In this document: one piece after another, positions 1 through 11,375 of the stretch
Layout: every line of letters starts with the position of its first letter
Numbering within the stretch: position 1 is the first letter of the stretch
Source: Hysterangium stoloniferum
Lineage: Eukaryota > Basidiomycota > Agaricomycetes > Hysterangiales > Hysterangiaceae
DNA: 64,000 nt
Direction: 5' to 3'
Assembly (NCBI GenBank): GCA_015178975.1
Contig: WHVD01000240.1
Coordinates: 1-64,000 of the forward strand
Program-made: the position numbers and the translations under genes
The notes under the pieces: model-generated
Seen by the model: only the letters and a program-made list of their open reading frames with translations
Database searches by the model: none
Told to the model about the DNA's origin: nothing

Positions 1-1
1 A

Positions 2-535
2 GTGAGGGAGGAAAATCGAACGACTGGTGAAGCTCTTCTGTCTGAAGCTTACGTATCCATACTCGCCGCAGATTTCTTCGAAAAAGGAGACCGGCTGAGT
101 GCTCATCGGCAGGACCTTGAAGGCCTGACCGAGGACTACTGTCAGACTGGAGATTCTCACGAACAAATCAGTTCGAATTTGCTCTGTTCGCCTGGAGCTG
201 ATGTTGACACTTTCCCGTTTGATCCCGGGAACCCCCCGATTTACTACCGTACGAGAACTTCGGATTTGGAGGACAGCAACGATGATCCAGTATTGGATTC
301 CCCTTCGAAGCATGTTCCTTGCCGAAGTGAGCGCAGGAACGTAAGCTTGTCCCTGTGCAAGGAAAGTAAAGAGGCCTCGAATCCAATACCCTCGTCCCAG
401 TCATCTCTGATGAAGGAGGATACTACGATCCTTTATCGAAAACGGGATCCTCCCAGTGGTTACTCTAGCATTGGAGTTGCAGCGCTCCATGTTTTCGGTC
501 ATGTAGGAACTCCCCGATTCACCCGAACGCGTTAA
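2..535 (+). pseudogene. Element 1 Gag-Pol linker before protease (partial)
   Basis: This is the reading frame just upstream of the protease of a Ty3/gypsy chromovirus, cut by the window edge. It is acidic and low in complexity and resembles the equivalent part of element P (about 53517-54060): both carry an 'EKGDxL..HRQ..EGLTE' stretch and a '(K)RDPP.GYSSIG..ALHV' stretch. The frame is lost near 531-535, just before the KIRMDTG protease motif, which continues in another frame. The coding continuity is therefore broken. Confidence 0.75.
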
Positions 536-542
536 AATTCGA

Positions 543-2084
543 ATGGACACGGGAGCGGATCTTTCCCTTATATCGGAGGAATTCTACAAGGAACTGCAGG
601 GCATGTATAAGTTGAAACAAGGACTCAAGTTACGTCTAATCCAGCTCATGGGTAACGCTAAGGTTATCGGATATGTTAATATCCCCATTTACCTGGAGGA
701 CGACAGTGGAATGTTACTGAAGTTCGCGGCGGAAACTTATGTCGTTAGAGGAATGACGGTGCCAATTCTTTTGGGAGAAGACTTCCATATTAATTATGAA
801 ATTGGTACTCTAAGAGATCAGCCGTTGGGATCTAGACTTATTCTCCTGGGACGACAGGGTTTTATTCCAGCCAGTTCTTCTAAGGAACCTCAACCTTTGA
901 CCTTCACTGTCAATAAGGCCCCTTTCGGGAAGCATGAGAAGGAGTCATCCAAACTCACCTCTCTCCCCGATAAAGGTGTGCGTACTGAAAGAGTCGCGCG
1001 AGCCTTGGAGGATTGCACTATTGATCCAGAGTCAGCCAGACTAGTGCCTATTTTTGTTGAAGATCTAAAGGGCGAGGAATGGATTGTTGAAGGAATTGTA
1101 CTGCAAAACGAAGACGGTTCTATATTAGCCACACCAATCACGGCAATTTCAAGGAATAGTGCGGCAGTACCTTTAGCCAATCCATCGCTAACCCCTAAGA
1201 CTATCCGACGAGGAGAGACAATAGGGATAATTCATGACCCTGCTCGTTGGGCTCACAAGCCCAGGTCACTCGAGGAGAAAGGTTTAATGGTAGCAGGTGC
1301 GACCAAGATCACACACCTTATCGAAAGTCTCTCTCAACTTGAGGAGGACCGTCAAGTTGCCTCAGAAAGGCCTAAGCCACCTGTTGAACCAGAGATTGCA
1401 GATGATTTCGAACCGCCTGGTCCTAAGACGGCTGCAGTGGCTGATAATGAGAAATTTGCCTCAGAGGATCTTCACAAGTTAGTCAATTTGGGACCGGATA
1501 TACCAACGGAGGTCCTGCCACGTCTCAGATCAGTTTTGACTGAGAATGTTAAGGCTTTCGGAGTCGACGGACAGTTAGGGCAAGTAGAATGTAGAGTCCC
1601 TGTCCCCTTGAAAGAGGGCGCCCAGCCCATATCCATGCCTATGTTCCCCTCGTCCCCTGCCAATAGGAGAGTTATAGACGAGCAAATGGATACCTGGTTC
1701 GAACAGGGTGTCATTGAGCCATCTAAAAGCCCCTGGGGAGTGCCAGCCTTTGTAGTATATTGCAATGGTAAACCGCGGGTGGTCATCGACTATCAGAAAC
1801 TTAACCATCTCACTGTTCCAGACGAATTCCCTTTACCACGTCAATCGGAGATTATGCAAGCTCTGTCGGGGTCAAATGTTCTTTCTTCTTTCGATGCACT
1901 AGCCGGGTTTACTCAATTAGAAATGTTGGAGGACGATAAGCCCAAAACAGCCTTTAGATCCCATAGAGGGCTGTGGCAATTTAAAAGGATGCCATTTGGG
2001 CTCAGAAACGGCCCCTCTACATTCCAGCATGCAAACAGTTTTAGCACCCTACTTGTGGATTTTTTGTTTAGTCTACATCGATGA
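543..2084 (+). pseudogene. Element 1 pol: aspartic protease and N-terminal RT
   Basis: Pol polyprotein segment of a Ty3/gypsy element. It opens with the retropepsin motif MDTGADLSLIS (catalytic DTG intact). About 300 residues of linker follow, then the reverse transcriptase fingers and palm: 'VIEPSKSPWGVPAFVV', 'KPRVVIDYQKLN', 'FPLPRQSEI', 'SSFDALAGFTQLEM' (first catalytic Asp) and 'MPFGLRNGPSTFQ'. The frame breaks near 2027, where about 5 bp are missing relative to element P, whose RT is continuous there. The last 19 residues are out of frame. The ATG at 543 is only the first Met after the break, not a real start. Confidence 0.9.
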
Positions 2085-3705
2085 CATAGTCATATTCTCT
2101 AAGAACTGGGGTGATCATTTGCTTCACCTGAATCAGGTGCTTGGCGCTATCGCTTCAGCCGGTATCACTCTCTCTCCCAAGAAATGTTTTATCGGATATA
2201 ATTCGATATTGTTATTGGGTCATAAAGTATCTAGGCTGGGTTTTTCAACCCACCAAGAAAAAGTTTGCGCTATATTGGAATTGGCCCCACCCACTAAGGT
2301 TTCTGATCTACAACGGTTCCTTGGAATGGTCCTTTACTTTTCAGCATATATACCATTTTATTCATGGATGGTGTCCCCTTTATTCTCGCTCCTAAAAAAG
2401 GGAACACCTTGGACGTGGACTGCTGAACATGTCCGAGCTTATGAGGATGTTAAAACCGCATTAGGATCAGCTCCAGTGCTGGGACATCCAGTTAGTGGGA
2501 TGCCCTACCGATTGTATACGGACACTTCGGATTTTGCCTTGGGTTGTTGCCTCCAACAAGTCCAGAAGATGGCTTTAGGAGATTTAGTGGACACTAAAAT
2601 CTATGCCCAAGCCAAATTGGCTTTTGACCGTGCGCAGGACGTGCCATCCTTTGTTCATTGGTACAAAACCAAACAGCCTGAGATTGAGTGGTCGGATTCA
2701 TGGGGATCCACTTTTGAGGCGACCGAAGTTACTGTTGAACGAGTCATTGCATATTGGAGTCGCATGCTGAAAAGCGCTGAGCGTAACTATTCTGCTACTG
2801 AACGGGAAGCATTAGCAGCAAAGGAGGGACTGGTCCACTTTCAACCTTTCATTGAAGGTGAACATGTCCTGCTCATTACGGACCATGCAGCTCTGCAATG
2901 GGCTAGATCTTACGAGAACACTAATCGTCGACTAGCCGCATGGGGGGCGATATACGCTGCATTTCCAGGTCTCGAGATTTTGCATCAAGCAGGGAGAGTT
3001 CACAGCAATGTGGATCCACTGTCCAGACTCCCTCGGGTACAAGCCTTCGTGAGCCCTATTAGAGATGATTTGCAGGCTATCACCTCGACTTCTCTGGACA
3101 AGAGTACTGAGGAAAAACTATGGACAGACGAACCCACTAAGAAAGCGGTCTTCTCTACCATACTCGATTCTATGGAGCCTTTTGGAGTAACTCAAAAGGT
3201 CCGACGGTCAGAATGGGATACTCATAACGCAATAAGGAACGACCAGGAAGACGAGTCCGACTTCGCATTGCGTCATCCTCAGCTACTAATCAGCATCGAG
3301 GAGGGATATATAAAGAAATTTCTAGAAGGTTATTCAAAGGACCCGGTTTTCAGGAATCTCTACGCTTTAGATACCCCTTCACCCAACGCGGTTGTTACTC
3401 CTTCTCACTACTTCATGGGAGCAAACCGACTCCTGTACTTTCACAACTCGGACTGGAAAAGTCAAGTCTGTGTACCCAGAACCATGATTAACTTGATTCT
3501 AAGGTTGGTGCATGATAACCCTTTTGAGGGAGCACACGCCGGAGGCCAGCGGTTGTTCAACCTGATGAAAGACTGGTTCTTTTGGCCAAGAATGCTACAA
3601 GATTGCGTGTCATACGCGCGTACCTGCGATATCTGCCAAAAAACCAAAGTCGATCGCACCGCTCATCAAGGAGCCCTCACGTACCTTTTAGGCCATTCGA
3701 GGTAG
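2030..3705 (+). pseudogene. Element 1 pol: RT palm, RNase H, integrase zinc domain
   Basis: This continues the pol frame after the break at about 2027. RT catalytic box YIDDIVIFSK is intact, followed by the thumb ('LLGHKVSRLGF', 'LQRFLGMVLYFSAYIPF'). RNase H starts at LYTDTSDFALGCCL and runs through 'ATEREALAAKEGL' and 'LLITDHAAL'. Near the end comes the HHCC zinc-binding domain of the integrase, H(x)H...CDICQK. The frame ends in nonsense at about 3675, where roughly 8 bp are missing compared with element P (about 63370-63400). Confidence 0.9.
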
Positions 3706-4796
3706 TTTCTATGGACTTAATCACTGGACTACCCGATTCAGGAAAGGATTCGTATTCCGCAGTCTTCATTGCCGTTGATAAATTGATGCGTTATGCTATT
3801 ACAATACCTACCTTTTCGAACCTTACAGCTGAAGGATTCGCACGAATATTTGTCAAACAGGTAGCGATCCCCTTCGGACTGCCCTCTCGAATAATCTGTG
3901 ACTGGGATAAGAGATGGACCTGCAGGTTTTGGCGGGAAGTCTGTAAGATCTATGGTACCACCCTTGTGGTATCTTCGGCTCATCATCCTCAAATGGATGG
4001 GCAAACGGAGAATATGAACACGACCATAGAACAGATGCTTCGAGCCTATTGTGCCTCTGCTAAGGAAAGCTGGTCCCAGTGGATTGAGGTAGTTGTTCAC
4101 ACATACAACTCGACTGTTCACAGTTCCACAAACTACGCCCCGGCCTTCTTATTAATGGGATACCTCCCAAGAGGAATGTCTCGAGTTCTAGGAGGTGACG
4201 AGCCCCTAGTTCCTACAGAACTATCAGACAGCCCTATGGCCGACCAATGGATCCTCGAGCTAGAAAATCATCGGCAGATGGCGGGGGATTCAATCACTCG
4301 AGCCCAAGAGATTCAAGCATGAGCGTATAACAAGAAGCAAAGACCTGTAGAAGATATCTCTGAGGGAGACTTTGTATTGGTGAACCCCCACTCCCTCGAA
4401 CTGGTGGAAGTCAAGGGAACGGGGAAGAAACTAATACAAAGACGGATTGGACCATTCGAGGTCCTTGAGAAATTGAACTCTCAAGTATTTAGGCTTAAGA
4501 TTCCCCCGGAGTATCCTATGCATCCAGTCATTAATTGGGATCATCTGCAGAAATATCAACCCTCTCCTTCCAAGCTAGGTCCGAGACCCCAACTTGAGAA
4601 CTTAAGAGAGTTGAAATCAGATCATGAAGAATATGAAGTCGAAGCTATTGTTGGACATAGGAAACAGCGAAATCGTCTGCTATTTAGGGTGTGCTGGAAA
4701 GGTTATGGACCTGAGGAGGATTCGTGGTTAAGCAGCACTGACCTTAGAAACGCTCCGGCACTTCTGAGGGCGTACAAGGTGCTGTTCAACATTTAA
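3676..4796 (+). pseudogene. Element 1 integrase core and chromodomain
   Basis: The integrase catalytic core starts at 'VPFRPFEVVSMDLITGLP' (first D), continues with 'IICDWDKRW' (second D) and 'DGQTENMNTTIEQML' (catalytic E), so the DDE triad is present. An in-frame TGA at 4320-4322 interrupts it. The same frame then stays open through the GPY/F-like module ('LIQRRIGPFEVLEKL') to a C-terminal chromodomain ('YEVEAIVGHRKQRN', 'VCWKGYGPEEDSWLSS') with the usual aromatic-cage residues. It ends at the TAA closing position 4796. The chromodomain identifies the element as a chromovirus; such domains are known to steer integration to modified histones. Confidence 0.9.
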
Positions 4797-5143
4797 CGGG
4801 ATATATGCGCTCAAGGAATCATCTATTCCCTCTCTTTTGTAACTTCCTTTCAGAAATATCTCAATTATTCAGTGAGCCATCTCGTTGGCTTTTATTCTTT
4901 TTCATTTTTCTATCCCTTCGGTCGATTGGGACAACCATTAATTGGCAGCAGACACATTTCCCCAAAACCCGGCCACAATTAATGAATTTTATTTAACGAC
5001 CAACCGAGCGGAGTTTCAATTCAATATATAAAAAAAAAGTACACGTAAATTCGCATAAATTTTCTTTATCTTTCACACCACGTCCTTCACCTATCTACAG
5101 CCCTTCCCTCTATCTTCAACTTCACCACTTTTATCGTGCTATA
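4797..5143 (+). other. Non-coding spacer between pol and ORF3 of element 1
   Basis: About 350 bp of pyrimidine-rich and AT-rich sequence with an A9 run near 5030 and several CT tracts before the ORF3 ATG. No LTR or gene is seen. It could act as a leader or splice-acceptor region for ORF3 expression, but nothing in the sequence proves this. Confidence 0.5.
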
Positions 5144-7189
5144 ATGCTCCCTTTCCAACAAAACAAGCAAGTCCTCCCTAAGTTCAAAAAGGTCCCGTGA
5201 GCCCCGACAGCCAGTACATCCACGACCGGCGGGGGATTCATTCCCCGCGTGCCTCGTACAGACAATGTCGAGAGCAATTGGGGTACCCAAGAATCAACCC
5301 CCCTGTTGACTTTCTCCTTTGGTGATGAGCCGGGGAAAAATACCGGTACAGATTGGAGCAAGCCGTTAGGCCCCTCCGTCAGACCGTCATCTGAGGAAGT
5401 CGCTGCTAGCATGCGGAAGCAGGAAATGTTCATGGAAGAACACAACGCAAGGAGACTCACCCACAAAAGAGAAAGGCGTGCTGAGTATAGAAGTCAACAG
5501 GAGGCGAGGGGGGCAAGAGAAGGAGTCCCCTCCAAGCGGCAGCGGCGTGAGTACAGAGCGCAATGCGGAAACAGAGCTTCCGTGCCGATCCTTCCCCCCG
5601 CGGGAGAGAAATGGGCCGACTTCGTGGAGACCGATGATAGCGAGGGTGGGACGCCTTGTATTAGGACGACGGGAACCAAGAGCTGGAAGGAGAAGGAGGG
5701 TACCATCTTTTACGACTGGGAGCTACTTCAACGCATTAAGTTGCAACGCATAGTTCTTACCCGAGGGGACGGTCAAACGCGGCCCCAACAAGAAAAGGGA
5801 TACCGTAGGGGACCAATTGAGTTTTCCTCGGACGAGGATGAGGAGGAGGACGAGAACAGGAATGGCGTGTATAGCATCTGATCTCTGGGAGAGGATTGCC
5901 ATGAAGGGTTCCTTCTCCCGTCTAAAGTTCATTTCATAACCAGCGACCCCAACCAAAGACAAACGTGGAGACGGTCATCCAGAGTATGGAGGGGTCACTG
6001 CCCTAGTCAACAGTCACTGGAACACGAACCTTCCACGATTCCGGTCCCACATCTCTCGCCAACGTCGAGGCCCCTTCCCATCATTCACCCTACACACACT
6101 CCCTCAGCCCCGATTCTAACGCCTCATTTACCTCCCTCTTCAAAAGCTGTACCAGTCCCAACCTCACTTGGGATGTCAAGGCCCCCTCCCATCCTTCACC
6201 CGACACACACTCCCTCAGCCCAACGCGAACCTTCCCCGATTCTGGCGCCTCGTCTCTCTCCCTCCCCGAAAGCTATACCGGTACCGACCCAACTTCCGCC
6301 ATCACCGGGTATCCCTCCCGACTCTCCATATTCATATTGCGTGTCCTTGGGTAGCCCTATCCAGGACCTTCCACCAGAGCGAATGGATGTCGATTTGGAC
6401 CCCCCTACACCGGACGTCATTGATCCCATGGCAAGCAGAAAGGTGAAGGAGATGCAGAAAGCCACCACTCCTCTCCGAGAACAATCCCCTATTCCCGTCC
6501 TTGACAGCCCGGTTCCCCTCACTGAGCCCGTATTCACAACTTTCTGGATGCGAGTAGCTGTCAACTACCCTTCCGAACAGTTTCCTGTCAGAAGGGTGCT
6601 ATCAGAGCTCGTGCCAGTACTTCAGCAACCGGTCCTTCAAGGGAGCCTCAAGGGTTGTCGTGGTCTGGCTCCATTGTCGGAGATAATGGAGGATTTCTAT
6701 CTCTCCTTCGAGGATCTCGCAGAGGGGAAGAACTTTGCACGAGCAGCACAGGAGATTAAACTCTCTATGTTCCAGCACATCATAGTGGAGCTTCACCGTC
6801 TGCCCCCAGACTCAGCGAATGTCCTCTCTATTGCTGGCTTAGTAGATTTACTCGAGGCCCTCGTCCTGACGCCTCCCACAGAGACCACCATGCAACCACA
6901 CGTTCCTGCCCTACTGCCCGCGTCTTCGTTTCCCCTCCCCAATGCTCCTCTTCTCGCGCGGATTTCCGCTCCGCCGGTTAGTGTCCGCACAGTCGCTCGT
7001 TGCAGAGAGAAAGCCTACAGACGATGGGCCGACTCCTTGTACAGGAATTCTAGTGATTTGACTCGGGCGAGAATAGCTGAATCCTTCAGAGTAAAAAGGG
7101 AACGATGGGGAAACCTCATTTTGGACCTTGGGGGATCCTCACAGGAAGCTTGGGGTGGCGTCCCAGATGCTCTTCGACACCTAGTATAG
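5144..7189 (+). pseudogene. Element 1 third ORF (ORF3) between chromodomain and 3' LTR
   Basis: One reading frame stays open from the ATG at 5144 to the TAG closing 7189 (about 680 codons), with only two in-frame stops: TGA at 5198-5200 and TGA at 5879-5881. I do not recognise the family. The N-terminal half is basic and charged ('KWADFVETDDSEGGTPC', 'FYDWELLQRIKLQ', 'DCHEGFLLP'), the middle is Pro/Ser-rich, and the C-terminal domain contains 'VNYPSEQFPVRRVLSEL', 'EIKLSMFQHI' and a final 'SSQEAWGGVP'. All of these have counterparts in the same order in the reverse-strand element M (44591-46818). I see no signal peptide or membrane segment, so an envelope protein is unlikely. The ORF ends 25 bp before the 3' LTR. 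Confidence 0.75.
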
Positions 7190-7201
7190 CACATCCCTTC
7201 G

Positions 7202-7214
7202 AACTGGGGGGCAC
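7202..7214 (+). promoter_or_regulatory. Polypurine tract of element 1
   Basis: The sequence aactggggggcac directly precedes the TG of the LTR at 7215. The same string, differing only in flanking bases, precedes the 3' LTR of element M (minus strand, about 44566-44578). This is the position and composition expected for the plus-strand primer of reverse transcription. Confidence 0.8.
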
Positions 7215-7856
7215 TGTAAAGGGTATGCATATATGCATACCTGGACTAAGGAATAATAACTGGATTATAGTACTTTATTATTTACCTTTTATTTTCTTTC
7301 TTTATATTCTTTCTATCTTTCGAGCACACCTTGATTTTGTAGTTCAAAGCTTTGTGTATACGTATGGGCGCTCTCGGCGCCAAAAGAGACAGACAACTTT
7401 TACCCAGCAGACACCACCTCGTAATGACTCAGACGTCGAATAGCGAGAGGTGTCAAGGGTAGTATCTCAGCTACCATAAGGGTAGCATTCTCTAGTCTAC
7501 TAATAGCCTTTTGGACTCGAACCACTAAGGTCGAGTTCTGCTTTCAAGACTTTGCGCTCATCGACACTGTAGTCGACTCGCGCTACTATTACTCTATCCT
7601 AGATACTCAGTCTTTAGCTGAGTATCTTACTTATTTCTAGCTACTAGTTGTACCGTAAAAGGTCAACTCATTATCTTACTGTTTAAGCCGTCACGAGCAA
7701 CTATACAGTTGCTCTTGAGGCGTGCAGTGCGTTCTTATACTAGTACTAACAGTCTAGTAATCTATAGTATTGTACTGACGGTCAATACTCTCTAATAGTA
7801 GTTGAATAAACACTATTCTTCGTATATTGAGCGGTCAGAATCCACCACTCTTCACA
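7215..7856 (+). repeat. 3' LTR of element 1 (family A, 642 bp)
   Basis: Starts TGTAAAGGG and ends CTCTTCACA. It matches family A copies at 43696-44339 and 51565-52206 (reverse) along its whole length. It directly follows a polypurine tract, so it is the 3' LTR of element 1. A 20-bp perfect palindrome lies at 7222-7241. The interior is a series of short inverted repeats, for example around 7503-7530, 7565-7580, 7690-7712 and 7765-7790. The right edge abuts a reverse-strand ORF3 scrap. Confidence 0.9.
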
Positions 7857-7995
7857 CTGAGGGAGGTGCCTCGAGGACTTCCTCCATGTCTGAGAGAGAT
7901 GCCGCAAGGACTTCCGAGGTAGGGAGATCAACATCCATGAATGTAATGTTGGATTGTTGGATGGGACTCCCCAGGGAAACGCAAGGTGAATAGGG
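7857..7995 (-). pseudogene. ORF3 fragment of a second chromovirus
   Basis: On the minus strand this short stretch reads '(V)SLGSPIQ' followed by 'FMDVDL' and 'DMEEVLEAPPS'. The same strings occur in order in ORF3 of element M (about 45240-45360). The rest of that element is not visible to the right. Element 1 therefore appears to have inserted into an older relative in the opposite orientation. Confidence 0.65.
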
Positions 7996-9209
7996 AGAGT
8001 GTAAGGTATCAGCATTATCTCATAATGTTCTCTTAATTTTCTTTGAATTACTTAATATTTTCTCGAATTTGTATTGTATTTTTATTATGTTTATTGTGAA
8101 AAATAGGCCTTATTCCTTTTAACTTCACATAAATAATAGCATATATGGACTCATATTATGCTATTATTACTTAATTTATTTATTATAATTTTTAACTAAT
8201 TATTTATATTTTATTTACTTAGTTATTGCTTTTCGGCACCTTGCTGCAGACTTGTCTGCACATTTTTGGAGTCACGTGACTTATTAGATAAACCTCTGGT
8301 GTCGGGATGTCACACAAGTCACAGATGTGACTACCCGAGTCATTAATTGATTCTGCCGACTCATCGTTTGCTTCTGTCCCAGGACCGTGGCCTTGAACCT
8401 TCATGTTCAAGCAAGAGGTTAGAACCCTTGTCTCAGAGAGGGGAATCATATGATAAATAAAGGGTAAATAATAAGTAGAATATGAGGTCATTATGATCTA
8501 ACTAGTGACCTCATAAACTAAATAATTAGCTAATCATTTAGTTATCAAAATGTATATAAGGAAGGCCAAGTTTCCAATAAAATCATCTTATCTCTCACAC
8601 ATTTTACTGCACAGCTCAAAAGCTTATCTAATCATCCTAAGGACAATAATAGCCTTAGTCTGATACACTAACTGCAAGCACCTACACTTGCAGAATCTTG
8701 AATCTTTGTCAGCAACTCTTGAACTTAGCTAATCATCTAAGTTCCCCCAGCCTCACAGCTACCCTTTAGGCTCATTAATTACATAATAAACCTAATAAGT
8801 ATTTAAGTATCCTTACTGAAATTCCCTGCCAATACTAGATTATTCAAGGCACAGCCCTAAGTTTATTGAATTAATCAAGTACAAGCACTCAGATAATCCA
8901 ATACAATTTATTTTCTCTATTAATAAATTATTTAACACCTTGTTAAATAACTATTAATAGTTACAAATAAGCATACAAGAATCCGAAGCTTTATATCAAG
9001 TCTCTGCTAAGTTACTGTGCATATACTCAGCTTCTAGCCCTTATTCTCAAGGAATAGTTCTTTTATTTGCTAAAAGTGTCATATATTGTTCTATTGAACC
9101 TTTCAATAATCAAAATAAGCATTGATTTGAGTTATTTAAGCTTAATAGTGCAGCTCATTAATCTATCAGTATTTAAATTACTGGACCTTTGCTTGTTTTA
9201 TTGTTGAAG
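7996..9209. other. AT-rich gene-free interval
   Basis: Strongly AT-rich DNA with no credible coding frame. A TATATAAGG box near 8553 is followed by short CT-rich stretches, which resembles an old LTR promoter. I could not define LTR ends or a target duplication here. Confidence 0.5.
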
Positions 9210-9214
9210 CTCTG

Positions 9215-10271
9215 TGTTAAGTTCCCGAACAAAGCTCCACGGATAGTCCCGCGGAGGTTTCCGGTAACTATTCCGAACACACACTTGCTTCCGGGAAATA
9301 GTCCCACGGAGTCCCCGGGCAATAGGTCCCGGGAAAGTTCCGGGGATTATTAGTACAAGGAACGGTGATATCAGAATAATTACCAGAAAGATATGGTGAT
9401 ACGACTGAGATGGACTTGGCTTCAGCTTATAGGCTGCACCCTCGTACACTCATTCGGGTGTCCATATTTCGAGCTGACAGAATGCATACAGGAAGATATA
9501 GATTCCGGAGTTCCCGTGGGAGTTCCGGGAATCGAGTGTGCAGACAGACAAGAGGACTAGAGACTTTTCAAGGATCAAACTTGTTCGGGGGAAAACTAGT
9601 TCGAGATTGAAACTGGATTCTAAGTACATGAATATAGCAGACTTATATAGACTGTGAAATGTAATAATACCAAATCCGGTATTAATGAGAGGCAGAACTA
9701 TTAAACATAAAACGAAACAAGTAAATACTAAACTGGGAATTAGGGATGGAACGGAACGGGAGCGGAGAATGAATCATGACAGATCATTTAACCATAACTG
9801 GAGCGGGGCTCAGTTAGAGGGGTCCCGGAAGTCCGGTCGGAGTCCAGTGACTTGGTGCACAAGATAGTGTCGGGTATAGACAGGCTTGATGTGCAGGAGG
9901 TCCGGTGGAGTCCGGTGGGTTTTCCAATGACTGGTGTGTGAGACGCAGAGACAGATAACAGGAGCGGGGTTCTATGCTCTGTTAGAGGGGTTCCAGGAGT
10001 CCGGTCGGAGTCCGGTGACTGGTACATATGACACAGAGTGTTGGGTGTATGTAGGGTGGAGTCCGGAGTCCGGAGGAGTCCGAGGACTGGTGTATGAAAC
10101 ATGGAGGGTTAGGTGCAGACAGGTGGGGTGCGTACAGAGAGTCAGGCATAAACAAGTTGACATGCGGGCTCCCGTGGGAACTCCGGTTGTTACTATACAA
10201 TATAGAGGGTCGGGAGCATGTAGGATGGGGTCTGGGGGCCTGGAGGCCGGCGGGTTTCCTGGTTCCTGACA
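9215..10271 (+). repeat. Solo LTR, family C (1,057 bp)
   Basis: Begins TGTTAAGTTCCC, ends GGTTCCTGACA, and is flanked by the perfect 5-bp duplication CTCTG (9210-9214 and 10272-10276). It shares the stretch 'gacttggcttcagcttatag' (about 9414) and later blocks (for example the 'accaaatccggtattaatg' region, about 9670) with the solo LTR at 47296-48136, in the same order. It is longer than that copy, apparently through imperfect tandem repeats built on an AGTCCGG motif (about 9830-10090). No internal retroelement genes are present. Orientation is assigned only relative to the second copy. Confidence 0.8.
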
Positions 10272-10276
10272 CTCTG

Positions 10277-11375
10277 TGACACTATAGCATATATTGAGCT
10301 ATCTAAGAGAAACCCCTGAATACATTACAAGAGTCACTGTAGGTTTGATTCCACATGTGTGAGGGGTTCCACTTCTGGCAAGGAGACCTAGTAATCCACC
10401 CTATTATGTTTTTCCTAATTTTCTTATATTTTTCTACTATTTTTGGATCTGATCTCTTGATCATCTAATTATTTAGTGCATCCCATTTTGACCTTGCTAG
10501 CAAGCAACTCGGGCAGCAACTAACAGCAAGAAGTGGCACATGCATATGCTTTTTTGAGCTCATGGCAGAAACCACTCCCATTCTTACTGAGTGATCAACA
10601 GACTGCCTTCAGGATATCATAAATCTCTTTGGTCCCTTTCCGCCCGAATCCCTTGGTGGATTGTTCGAAGTCGTTGCAGTTTAACTCATCGAATAAAAGA
10701 ATCACATCTCCCATTCGTTACAATTCTCAACTCAGCCGCTGTCCAAGCATCCAAGCATTGCGTTCTTCTTTTAGCAAGTTGTTTTCACAATAAAACTTCT
10801 CCCCTTTGCTGAGATTCCGATTGATGTTTCTGGTTGGAGAATCTCCGAAAGGGTCGGCACCCAACGGTGGTTAACGGGAAGACTCCGAGCAGTATACTCG
10901 ACAAATGAAAATGTTTTGGATAACTCGGCATCTGTGATACGGCCAAAATTGGTGCAGGGTGGCCGTGCACGCTGAACTGAGTCTTATGATGCAGATGAAT
11001 ACAATAATTCAGTAAAAGGCGTGGTGGCTCAACTTACATGCGAACTAGGCAAATCTGTGTCTTGCGACTATTATAGCGGATCTATTGCTGAAAATAGTCA
11101 GCCCTTCAACCATTCTCGGAATATTTGACTGAGTTATAAGGTAGCTGTTCGGGGGAACTGAACCTTTTATATGTATCTTTTGGGACTTTAAGGAGAGTTA
11201 AACATAGCACCATCACAAAACGTTATGACCTACTTGTAGTAGCTGACTTAGACGCCGACCGATTTCTGAACCATCATTGGACGTCAGGTCACATGACTAC
11301 AAACAACGTCATAAATTAAATCAACCATACTTAAAGCACAAAAACCATCAACTTCATTAATTCATCAGTATTAAT
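10277..11375. other. Intergenic region upstream of the DJ-1 gene
   Basis: No recognisable gene. Short open frames here have no support from splice signals or similarity. The last 100 bp before the ATG at 11376 are A/T- and CA-rich, as is common for fungal 5' leaders. Confidence 0.5.

Noticed and set aside
2020-2035. Programmed frameshift in element 1 RT
   Set aside because: Element P is continuous at the same place and element 1 lacks about 5 bp, so this is a deletion.
8219-8491. 90-codon minus-strand ORF in AT-rich DNA
   Set aside because: No similarity, no splice context, low-complexity surroundings.
9788-10272. Overlapping ORFs on both strands
   Set aside because: They fall in the repeat-rich part of a solo LTR. 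They are open only because of the GC-rich repeat.
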